64,000 bases of DNA from Proteobacteria bacterium UBA7415. GTDB lineage: Bacteria > Pseudomonadota > Gammaproteobacteria > Arenicellales > Arenicellaceae. The notes under the pieces were generated by a model. That model worked only from the letters and a program-made list of their open reading frames with translations, was not told where the DNA came from and made no database searches. How positions within the stretch are numbered: position 1 is the stretch's first letter; every line of letters begins with the position of its first letter. Positions 7,818 to 15,704 of the stretch are shown here, piece after piece. The stretch spans positions 62,001-126,000 of the forward strand of contig DKML01000004.1 of assembly GCA_002470515.1 (NCBI GenBank), read 5' to 3'. The position numbers and the translations under genes were made by a program.

Positions 7818-9263
7818 ATGACTATTATTAAGCATGAGAATTATATCGATGGCAAATGGGTGGCCAGCGAAACCTACACCGATAATATTAGCCCATCTGA
7901 TCTGAATGACATTATCGGTAGTTATGCTCGCGGCGGTGTACGCGAGACAGAGCTCGCGATAGCCGCGGCTAATACGGCATTCGCTGGATGGAGTAACTCT
8001 GCCCCCGAAGAGCGCAAGGCTGTCTTAGATAAAATTGGCGCTGAGCTAATTGAGCGAAGTGCGGAGCTAGGCGAACTCCTCGCTCGTGAAGAAGGTAAGA
8101 CGATTGCTGAAGGCGTAGGCGAGGTATATCGTTCTGGTCAATTCTTTCAATATTATGCAGCCGAAACGCTTCGTCAAATGGGCGAAGTAACTGATTCAGT
8201 TCGTCCAGGTGTCGATGTCGAAGCGAGGCGAGAGGCATTGGGAGTTATCGGTATTGTGACACCGTGGAATTTCCCTATGGCAGTTGCTGCGTGGAAAGTC
8301 GCACCTGCACTAGCTTATGGAAACACAGTGGTATTGAAGCCGGCAGAAATTGTGCCGGCTAGCGCGTGGGCTCTTGCTGAAATCATAAGCCGCAGCGGTC
8401 TTCCCGAGGGTGTATTTAACCTAGTAATGGGGCCAGGCAGAGAAGTTGGTGAGGCGATTAGTACTTCAAAAGACGTTGATGCAGTCACATTCACAGGCTC
8501 GGTGCCAGTGGGGCGCCGTATTGCCAAAAATGTAATTGAAAACATGGGCAAAATTCAACTGGAGATGGGGAGTAAAAATGCGCTGGTAGTTCTCAATGAC
8601 GCTAATTTAGACACAGCTGTTCAATGTGCTATAGCTGGAGCATTTTCAGGTACTGGCCAAAAGTGCACCGCCTCATCAAGATTGATCGTTGAAGAAGGGG
8701 TTTATGATGACTTTATCGATTTGATGGTTAAGGAGATGAAAAAGCTCAAAGTTGGTAACCCAATGGAAGAGGGAATGCAAATTGGTTCTCTTGCGAGCGA
8801 GTCACAGTTCAACGATGTGCTTGGCTATATTGAACTGGCTAAGTCAGAGGGTGCTGTTTTAGTAGCCGGTGGAGATACTTTAGATATTCAGCCAAAAGGA
8901 TACTACCTTGCACCGACCCTTTTCAAAGATACTTCTAATGATATGAAAGTAAATCGTGAAGAGATTTTTGGTCCAGTGGCCTGTGTCATTAAGGCACGAG
9001 ATTACGATCATGCTTTGGAAATGGCAAATGACTCAGAATTTGGTTTAACGGCCGGCATTATTACCGAGTCTCTTGCTCGTTCTGCACACTTTAAACGGCA
9101 CGCTAAATCAGGTTGCGTTATGGTTAACTTACCAACGGCCGGAACAGATTATCATGTGCCGTTTGGTGGAAGGAAAAACTCAAGTTATGGGTCGCGTGAG
9201 CAAGGCACTTATGCTGCTGAATTTTATACAGTTGTTAAAACCAACTACAGCAAGCCGTACTAA
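7818..9263 (+). CDS. NAD(P)-dependent aldehyde dehydrogenase
   Basis: This 481-aa enzyme oxidises an aldehyde to the acid. The family motifs are present: GIVTPWNFP and the catalytic pair E249 (QLEMGSKN) and C283 (GTGQKCTASS), with the EEIFGP segment near residue 380. GGAAG precedes the ATG. Overall it resembles semialdehyde dehydrogenases of amino-acid and sugar-acid catabolism (alpha-ketoglutarate-semialdehyde type), but the substrate cannot be fixed by eye. It heads the operon that continues, 15 bases later, with the dipeptidase and BCCT genes, so its aldehyde probably comes from the imported amine or amino acid. Confidence 0.9.
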   Translation: MTIIKHENYIDGKWVASETYTDNISPSDLNDIIGSYARGGVRETELAIAAANTAFAGWSNSAPEERKAVLDKIGAELIERSAELGELLAREEGKTIAEGVGEVYRSGQFFQYYAAETLRQMGEVTDSVRPGVDVEARREALGVIGIVTPWNFPMAVAAWKVAPALAYGNTVVLKPAEIVPASAWALAEIISRSGLPEGVFNLVMGPGREVGEAISTSKDVDAVTFTGSVPVGRRIAKNVIENMGKIQLEMGSKNALVVLNDANLDTAVQCAIAGAFSGTGQKCTASSRLIVEEGVYDDFIDLMVKEMKKLKVGNPMEEGMQIGSLASESQFNDVLGYIELAKSEGAVLVAGGDTLDIQPKGYYLAPTLFKDTSNDMKVNREEIFGPVACVIKARDYDHALEMANDSEFGLTAGIITESLARSAHFKRHAKSGCVMVNLPTAGTDYHVPFGGRKNSSYGSREQGTYAAEFYTVVKTNYSKPY

Positions 9264-9278
9264 TCAGGGGGTAATGCA

Positions 9279-10274
9279 ATGTCTGATCAAAATGTCATTG
9301 TCGATGGGTTGCAGTATGTTAATTGGGACCGAAGACTATTCGAAAAGACTCGTGACAGTGGTATCAATGCCGTTCATGTAACGATCGCCTATTGGGAAAA
9401 TTTTCGGGAAGTGGTTGAGAACATAACTCAGTGGCATCGCCATTTTGAAAACAATGCCGATTTGATTATGCCGGCACGCAGCGCTGCAGACGTGCTAGAG
9501 GCAAAAAAGCAGAATAAGGTTGGTATTATTTTTGGCTTTCAAAATTGCTCACCAATTGAAGATGACCTTTCGTTGATCAAGGTATTGCACGAGCTAGGCG
9601 TTAGAATTATGCAGCTTACTTATAATAACCAAAGCTTATTAGCGACGGGTTGTTATGAAGAGCATGATTCTGGAGTCACACGATTTGGTAAGCAGGCGAT
9701 TAGAGAAATGAACCGAGTCGGTATGGTTATCGATATGTCTCATTCTGCTGAGCGCTCTACCTTAGAAGCGATTGATATATCCGAGCGACCGATTGCTATC
9801 ACACATGCGAACCCTCTCTTTTTTCACAATGCTCTTCGGAATAAATCCAATGACATCTTAAAAGCTCTCGGTGAATCGGGTGGCATTATAGGGTTTAGCT
9901 TATACCCATTTCATTTAAAGAATGGTTCTGATTGCACCTTACAAGATTTTTGCCAGATGATTGTAGACGCGGCTGACATAGTCGGCATTAACCAAGTGGC
10001 TATTGGCTCTGATTTATGTGAGCAGTGGGATTATTCAAAACTTGAATGGATGCGAAGCGGGCGTTGGACATTTGGTGCTGATTACGGTGAGGGGTCAGCC
10101 GCAAAAAAGGAATGGCCCAAGCAGCCTGATTGGTTTACCGGGTCGCAAGATATTAAAAATATAGCGACGGGTCTATCCGCCGTAGGACTAGATAGCAATG
10201 ATGTTAATAAAGTTATGGGAACGAATTGGTTGAACTTTTTTGATCATTCGTTCGACCCACGTTGTAATAAATAA
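9279..10274 (+). CDS. M19-type (renal) dipeptidase family protein
   Basis: The 331-aa metallo-hydrolase starts 15 bases after the aldehyde dehydrogenase. Family features include VIDMSHSAERSTLEAI, PIAITHANPLFF and a C-terminal VNKVMGTNWLNFF. The N-terminal H-x-D of classic membrane dipeptidases is not obvious (DGLQYVNWDRR), which matches the subgroup found in catabolic clusters. No signal peptide is visible, so it is probably cytoplasmic. A related M19 gene lies in the glycine betaine/dimethylglycine region of Pseudomonas aeruginosa, which fits the context here. The natural substrate is unknown. Confidence 0.85.
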   Translation: MSDQNVIVDGLQYVNWDRRLFEKTRDSGINAVHVTIAYWENFREVVENITQWHRHFENNADLIMPARSAADVLEAKKQNKVGIIFGFQNCSPIEDDLSLIKVLHELGVRIMQLTYNNQSLLATGCYEEHDSGVTRFGKQAIREMNRVGMVIDMSHSAERSTLEAIDISERPIAITHANPLFFHNALRNKSNDILKALGESGGIIGFSLYPFHLKNGSDCTLQDFCQMIVDAADIVGINQVAIGSDLCEQWDYSKLEWMRSGRWTFGADYGEGSAAKKEWPKQPDWFTGSQDIKNIATGLSAVGLDSNDVNKVMGTNWLNFFDHSFDPRCNK

Positions 10275-10290
10275 GCGTGCTGCGAAAATT

Positions 10291-11862
10291 ATGAGTGATA
10301 TTGATAGAAGTCAAAAACGAGACCACGATACCGTCATTGAGTCGTCGCAGGCGACACGGCAAATAGATTGGAAAACGCAATGTATAAGTGGTGGTTTCTT
10401 GATTGCTTTTTTGGTGGTCGCGTCAACAAGTATGGAGTTGTTATCACAGGCAGTAAATGTAGCGTTCAATTGGTCAACCCAGTTATTCGGAGCCTATTGG
10501 CAGTTTTTATTATTAGCAACCTTCTTGATTGGAATAGCTCTTGCGATTAGTCCTTACGGCAAAGCTAAGTTAGGGGGTATGGCGCAGCCGGAAATTAGTA
10601 CATTTAAGTGGCTGAGCATGATTATGTGTACTCTTTTAGCTGGAGGAGGCGTTTTTTTTGCAGCCGCTGAGCCGATTGCACACTATGTTTCAACGCCGCC
10701 GCATTTCTTAGGTAATGCGGATTCTTTAAATCCCGTTTATGTAAGTTTGGCGCAAAGTTATTTGCATTGGGGGTTTTTGGCATGGGCCATATTAGGGAGC
10801 TTGACGACCACCGTGCTCATGTATTTGCACTATGAAAAAGGCTTGCCATTAAGACCGAGAACCTTACTGTATCCAGTGTTTGGGCAACGAGTTGTTACAG
10901 GCTGGATTGGGTCAATTGTCGATGCTTGTTGTATTGTATCTGTTGCTGCAGGAACCATCGGGCCAATCGGTTTTACTGGGCTTCAAGTGGGGTATGGTCT
11001 GTCTGAAATCATTGATATCGATAATAGTTCGACACTTCATCTTTCGATAATATTTGCGCTTGTGGGAATCGCTACTATCTCAGCTATTTCAGGGATCAAT
11101 CGAGGAATTCAGTTCCTCAGTGCTCTGAATATTATTATCGCCATCGGTTTGATGGTATTCATTTTTGCGTTTGGGCCTACCTCTTTCATACTAACGAGCT
11201 TTGTAGAATCGTCAGTTCTCCATCTCAAAGAATTTTTTCCGATGACTGTCTTTCGAGGTGATAAACAGTGGCTAGATAGTTGGACTGTCTTTTTCTGGGG
11301 CTGGTTTCTAGGCTATGGTCCTCTCATGGCGATGTTTATAAGTCGCATCTCAAAAGGGCGCAGCATTCGACAGATAGTATTGTGTTTGTCTGTATTGGCG
11401 CCGGTGGTAACCGCATTCTGGTTTACGATCGTTGGCGGTTCTGGGTTGTTTTATGAAACAAGCTCCCCCGGAAGTGTTGTTGCGTCGTTTGAGGGTTTTA
11501 ATATGCCGGCGGCTCTACTTGCGATTAGCCAACAATTGCCCATGGGTTTTATAGTGTCGTGTTTATTTCTTGTGCTAACGACACTTTTCGTAATTACCAC
11601 AACGGACTCTATGGCGTATACGATTTCTATGGTTGTTGTCGGGTCAGATTCTCCACCAACTCCTTTGAGAGCATTCTGGTGCGTCATGATGGGGGTTATC
11701 GCCGCAATATTAGTGTCGCTAGGGTCTGGAGGAATAGGCGCGCTGCAATCTTTTATTGTCGTAACCGCTGTTCCTGTCTCTTTGGTTTTGTTGCCATCAT
11801 TGTGGGCGGCACCTTCCATCGCAAGAAAATTGTGGATTGAACAGTCGAGTACCGGGGCATGA
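10291..11862 (+). CDS. BCCT-family betaine/carnitine/choline-type transporter
   Basis: A 523-aa membrane protein with about 12 hydrophobic segments. The start at 10291 (MSDIDRSQKRD) is preferred; the frame upstream overlaps the dipeptidase. The early motif AGGGVFFAAAEPIAHY matches the unwound helix of BCCT carriers. The family aromatic-box segment reads W331-T-V-F-F-W-G-W-F-L-G-Y342, where typical betaine carriers have WTxFYWAWWxxW. Aromatic character is kept but two tryptophans are Phe339 and Tyr342. BCCT carriers import quaternary or related ammonium compounds with ions; the cluster suggests an N-methylated amino compound. Confidence 0.9.
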   Translation: MSDIDRSQKRDHDTVIESSQATRQIDWKTQCISGGFLIAFLVVASTSMELLSQAVNVAFNWSTQLFGAYWQFLLLATFLIGIALAISPYGKAKLGGMAQPEISTFKWLSMIMCTLLAGGGVFFAAAEPIAHYVSTPPHFLGNADSLNPVYVSLAQSYLHWGFLAWAILGSLTTTVLMYLHYEKGLPLRPRTLLYPVFGQRVVTGWIGSIVDACCIVSVAAGTIGPIGFTGLQVGYGLSEIIDIDNSSTLHLSIIFALVGIATISAISGINRGIQFLSALNIIIAIGLMVFIFAFGPTSFILTSFVESSVLHLKEFFPMTVFRGDKQWLDSWTVFFWGWFLGYGPLMAMFISRISKGRSIRQIVLCLSVLAPVVTAFWFTIVGGSGLFYETSSPGSVVASFEGFNMPAALLAISQQLPMGFIVSCLFLVLTTLFVITTTDSMAYTISMVVVGSDSPPTPLRAFWCVMMGVIAAILVSLGSGGIGALQSFIVVTAVPVSLVLLPSLWAAPSIARKLWIEQSSTGA

Positions 11863-11881
11863 TGAAGTTCAGGAGCTAAAT

Positions 11882-13591
11882 ATGATTGAGTTAATTAAAG
11901 AGTCTGGCATCCCTCTATTGCCCACAAGGCCTCCAGCGACAGTGATGGATATAAATCGTTTAGGAAGCATGCACCAGTGTCGGCTGAGTTTTATGCGAAG
12001 TCTCATGCGAAAAGTTATGCGAGAGAAATGGTCGATTAAACCAAGCGTCATAAAGCTTGATGATCATGGTTATGGTGTGATTGTCTATCGAGTCGACACA
12101 GGTAAAAATATTTATAGTTTTGTACTTTTCTCTAACCACCTCGATGACGATAAGCGTAATGACCGAGTAATCGCAGAAGAGTGGGACGTCACCATGACGT
12201 TGTGTATTGGTGATGTTACACGTGATGACATTGACCAAATGCGCGAAAACGTACCCAAGCAAGAAGCGGGTCGCGTAAACTCAAAAATGATCGTCTTGTC
12301 ACGAGGCAATAAGAGCTCTCGCAATTTTGACTATGTTGTTTCTGAGCTTTCTTCTGGGCATCAGCCTGATAAGCAGATGCTCACAAAAGTTGGTTATCTT
12401 TATAGAACAACCGCTGTTTACGGAAGCGGTAAGTTTGGCATGGCCGACTGGGAAAAAGTAAAACAAACCTGCCCCGAATTCGCAACCCCGTTCTCGGCTG
12501 AGATGTTTGTGTGTTTTATGCTAAGGCACTTTAGTATTGATCAAGCCGAGCGCTTGGCATCCATTCAGTCACCAAGCACCGCTGTAGCTATGGATGATGA
12601 CATAAAACGCTATATTGGCATTGGCAACTCAACCGGCCTAGGGATGGCACCTTTTTTGATTCGACACCCTAAACTTATCAGTCGGTGGTTGTGGGTGCGT
12701 GAGCAGGCGTTAGCAAGAATAAGTACCTTTGGCGATGTAAATAGAGATAAGGTTAACAAGCTAGTAAAAATTTTTGTTAAAGCCCAAAAACACTTGGAAG
12801 AAACAGAAGTTCCAGATGAAATACAGACCAAACGCAATGACGTGCTTAAATCCGAATTAGCGCAGGTAATTGCCTTCTTACCTGATTTCAGTTGCGCCAA
12901 TCAACGATGGGATACTTTCGTAGAGCATATTGGCACGCATTTTAGTTTTGAAACTCAAGAAGTGGTTAGTTCTTCCTTAATGGAGCTATACCCTGATTTA
13001 GTGGATGACCTAGAAGACAATTTGACTGTCGATGAACACTATAGACTGCAACCTGCGATGACGTTGTCTGAACTAAAGCAGATAATTGAGGTCAGCTATG
13101 ATTGGGCCTTGGAAATCGATTTTTCAACTAAAGATGCTAATCATTTCTTCTGGTATTTTTCCGAGGAAAAAATGGAGCCCCGTTTGGGAGACCGATATAA
13201 CGAACCGGGAGAAGACAAAGAAATGCCACTAATAATCGGCCGCCTTGTACGTGATTGCTATAACAAACTTATGGATGACGTCGTTGAATATAGCCCGAAT
13301 GAAATGATCGCCTATTTTTTGCTCAGACGACCAGAACTAAGCGGTATTGTGACTAGAATTCAAGCAATGTCAGCTGAGCCGATGGGTGAAATCCGAGGCA
13401 ACCTTGCTGATATTAATATGCGCCCCTTAGACTTATTGCGCTGTAAATTGTCTTTCTTTGGCGTTAGTAAATTTGATCCAAAGTCGAAGCTTTGGGTGAG
13501 GAACACTATGTTTCAAGGCGCTCCAATAGTGTCTGATATAGGCAAAACGTATCATGATGATTGGTACTTTCCAGTTGCTAGTGGTGTGTAG
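11882..13591 (+). CDS. Uncharacterised 569-aa protein of the amine island
   Basis: I do not recognise the family. The start at 11882 has AGGAG six bases upstream; the longer frame from 11837 overlaps the BCCT gene. The product is soluble, without signal peptide or membrane spans. It is rich in charged residues, with a Gly-rich turn GIGNSTGLGMAPFLIRHP near residue 255 and Trp/Tyr-rich C-terminal patches (HFFWYFSEEKMEPRLGDRY). It lies between the transporter and the DUF3726-like gene, with the next gene only five bases away, so the two are almost surely cotranscribed and probably act together on the transported compound. It has enzyme-like size, but no known cofactor motif is visible. Confidence 0.75.
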   Translation: MIELIKESGIPLLPTRPPATVMDINRLGSMHQCRLSFMRSLMRKVMREKWSIKPSVIKLDDHGYGVIVYRVDTGKNIYSFVLFSNHLDDDKRNDRVIAEEWDVTMTLCIGDVTRDDIDQMRENVPKQEAGRVNSKMIVLSRGNKSSRNFDYVVSELSSGHQPDKQMLTKVGYLYRTTAVYGSGKFGMADWEKVKQTCPEFATPFSAEMFVCFMLRHFSIDQAERLASIQSPSTAVAMDDDIKRYIGIGNSTGLGMAPFLIRHPKLISRWLWVREQALARISTFGDVNRDKVNKLVKIFVKAQKHLEETEVPDEIQTKRNDVLKSELAQVIAFLPDFSCANQRWDTFVEHIGTHFSFETQEVVSSSLMELYPDLVDDLEDNLTVDEHYRLQPAMTLSELKQIIEVSYDWALEIDFSTKDANHFFWYFSEEKMEPRLGDRYNEPGEDKEMPLIIGRLVRDCYNKLMDDVVEYSPNEMIAYFLLRRPELSGIVTRIQAMSAEPMGEIRGNLADINMRPLDLLRCKLSFFGVSKFDPKSKLWVRNTMFQGAPIVSDIGKTYHDDWYFPVASGV

Positions 13592-13596
13592 TAATA

Positions 13597-14367
13597 ATGA
13601 AGATTTCAAAGAACGAATTGACCTCGTTGCTAAAGCAAGCCTTTCAGGGGTGTGGCTTCAGCGCTGGTGTCTATGAAACGGCTGCAACTACAGTGGTTTG
13701 GTGTAAGACCCATGGTTTTGATATTTCATCGGCTTTAACGGCTGAGAAAATGGCTGGCTTCCAGGCTCATACAAAATCCAATGTCAAAATTTTAGTTGAT
13801 AGCCAAGACGAGTTGTCTGTTGATTTTGGTGGAGATAGTTTTATTGTCTCTGGCGTTCTTATGGCTGAATTGGTTTACGCTAAATCTATTGCTGCTGGCT
13901 TATGTTTGGGTAAGTTTATTGATTGCCCAGATCGAAAACTAGTCTCAAAAAGCGTTGCTGATTTTGGACAACGGGGCGTTCATTGCACAGCCTATTGGCG
14001 CGACAATGAGGATCCAAATTTAATAAATGTGACGCGAACGGTTGATGGTAACTGGTGTCCTGAATACGCTCGGTATCTCTCTGCTGAGCCTAGCGATAAA
14101 CGAGTAGTAGAGCTTGATCAATCGTCGCTCTATTTGGTTTGCGCAGACACCTCTGCTGCTATGGACGAGTACCTTTTAAGCGAGTGCGACGAAATTATAG
14201 GCAAGCCATTTCAGTATTGGCTGTCCGAAGGTATTAAGGCCAATGAGAGATCCTCTTTAATGGATGGTATCGACATCACACCTGAACTCTGGGATTTACT
14301 CGGGGGGTATCGAGATAAAGTGCTTGTTGAGTCTACTGATGAATCACGAAAAGGTGCCGGCGCATAG
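13597..14367 (+). CDS. DUF3726-like protein, apparent Ldh2-related paralogue
   Basis: This 256-aa soluble protein follows the 569-aa gene by five bases. I believe it belongs to DUF3726. Read beside the Ldh2-type enzyme encoded next, its N-terminus has a similar plan: NELTSLLKQAFQGCGFSAGVYETAA against EDVKLITEQALIGAGTNEENAKSV, then a HG-containing helix and a strand reading VDFGGD against VDAKHG. The catalytic SHG of Ldh2 enzymes is replaced (THGFDISSAL). It may be a non-catalytic partner or a divergent dehydrogenase. The function is unknown. Confidence 0.7.
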   Translation: MKISKNELTSLLKQAFQGCGFSAGVYETAATTVVWCKTHGFDISSALTAEKMAGFQAHTKSNVKILVDSQDELSVDFGGDSFIVSGVLMAELVYAKSIAAGLCLGKFIDCPDRKLVSKSVADFGQRGVHCTAYWRDNEDPNLINVTRTVDGNWCPEYARYLSAEPSDKRVVELDQSSLYLVCADTSAAMDEYLLSECDEIIGKPFQYWLSEGIKANERSSLMDGIDITPELWDLLGGYRDKVLVESTDESRKGAGA

Positions 14368-14493
14368 TTACTGAATGGCTCGCCAGGGTTAGATTAACCG
14401 TAGCGTACAACGAGAAAGTTTTTGTTTTTAAAAAGTTGCGTAGGCGGCGGCGAGAGCTTTTATTTTCTAACCTAAACCACAAAAATTACTTAT

Positions 14494-15504
14494 ATGATTG
14501 AACACAACTTAAGTCTTGAAGACGTAAAACTAATCACCGAACAAGCCTTGATTGGCGCCGGCACTAATGAAGAGAATGCGAAATCTGTTGCTAGATCAAC
14601 AGTATTGGCTGAGCGCGATGGAATTCGAAGTCATGGCCTGATGTATGTGCCGATTTACGCCGAACATGTGCAGTGTGGCAAAGTTGATGGCAATGCTCAG
14701 CCGGTTGTGTCTAGCAAGCGCAAAGGTGCCATAACGGTTGACGCTAAACACGGCTTTGCGCACCCAGCTATCGACGCGGGGTGGAGCGCACTGGTCGAAG
14801 CGACTAAGGAAGTCGGTATCGCCGCGTTAACCATCCATAATTCCTATAATTGCGGTGTCTTAGGTCACCATTCTCAGCGCATAGCAGAAGAAGGTTTTGT
14901 GGGGTTGTGCTTTACCCACGCACCAGCGTCAATTGCTCCCATAGGAGCGAAAACTGCGGTAATTGGAACGAACCCATTTGGATTTTCTGTTCCAGATGGT
15001 AACGGCGGAGTGGCATTGTCGATTGACCAATCGGCAAGTGCTGTCGCTAAGTCAGAGATATTGATGCGTTCAAGAACTGGGGAATCGATTGAAGAAGGCT
15101 GGGCTCTAGATCAAAATGGTAATCCGACGACCGACGCTAATGAAGCTCTTAAAGGGTCTATGGTTCCTTCTGGCGGGTACAAGGGGTTTGGGGTCGGTTT
15201 GATGGTCGAAGTGTTGGCGTCATGTTTGGCTGGGGCCGTACTAAGCAAAGAGGCAAGCCCATTTTCTGGAACACAAGGCGGACCTCCAAGTACGGGGCAG
15301 TGCTTTATCGCATTTGACCCATCCGCGTTTTCAAACCAAGGTTTTGCAAAACAAATTAACTCACTAGTTGATTCGATCGAGAGTCAAGAAGGTGCACATT
15401 TACCCGGTTCAAAAGGTAAGCGCAATCGACTTGAAACGGAAACACGGGGTGTTGTTGTAACAGATGATTTACTTGTGCGAATCCGGACCTTTATAGGCAC
15501 CTAG
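14494..15504 (+). CDS. Ldh2/YlbC-type NAD(P)-dependent dehydrogenase
   Basis: The 336-aa enzyme belongs to the malate/L-lactate (Ldh2) dehydrogenase family, which also includes delta1-piperideine/pyrroline-2-carboxylate and N-methyl-amino-acid reductases. Motifs: RDGIRSHGLMYVPIY with the catalytic His, HNSYNCGVLGHHSQRIAEEG, GTNPFGFSVP, and a late GGYKGFGVGLMVEVL. It lies 126 bases after the DUF3726-like gene on the same strand. In this setting it could reduce or oxidise a cyclic imine or oxo acid formed from the imported methylated compound; this is inference. Confidence 0.88.
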   Translation: MIEHNLSLEDVKLITEQALIGAGTNEENAKSVARSTVLAERDGIRSHGLMYVPIYAEHVQCGKVDGNAQPVVSSKRKGAITVDAKHGFAHPAIDAGWSALVEATKEVGIAALTIHNSYNCGVLGHHSQRIAEEGFVGLCFTHAPASIAPIGAKTAVIGTNPFGFSVPDGNGGVALSIDQSASAVAKSEILMRSRTGESIEEGWALDQNGNPTTDANEALKGSMVPSGGYKGFGVGLMVEVLASCLAGAVLSKEASPFSGTQGGPPSTGQCFIAFDPSAFSNQGFAKQINSLVDSIESQEGAHLPGSKGKRNRLETETRGVVVTDDLLVRIRTFIGT

Positions 15505-15520
15505 TTTTTAAAACACCTCT

Positions 15521-15550
15521 CTACCGCCGCTAATTCAGTTTATGCGGTAG
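15521..15550 (+). terminator. Hairpin after the Ldh2 gene
   Basis: CTACCGC (15521-15527) pairs with GCGGTAG (15544-15550) around a 16-nt loop, 17 bases after the stop codon. No T-run follows, so termination is uncertain. Confidence 0.35.
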
Positions 15551-15607
15551 ATTCGCGATAACTAAAAATAATATTTTCCTATATAAAGAACTTATCTATT
15601 AGCTGGA

Positions 15608-15627
15608 CTTATTAATTGATTTAATTT
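15608..15627 (+). promoter_or_regulatory. Shared 20-bp promoter motif, copy 1 (TonB receptor)
   Basis: CTTATTAATTGATTTAATTT is identical in 19 of 20 bases to 20760-20779 before purU. It sits 78 bases before the receptor start. A common regulator, possibly the island LysR protein, could read both; this is inferred. Confidence 0.5.
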
Positions 15628-15704
15628 TCTGATTGGAAACAATCGAATATTTATTTGATTATCGATGCTTAATAGTTAAAGCAATCAAAGAGAGGATAGC
15701 GTCA

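Noticed and set aside
11451..11819. 122-aa minus-strand frame
   Set aside because: Antisense to the end of the BCCT transporter, whose membrane segments are intact.
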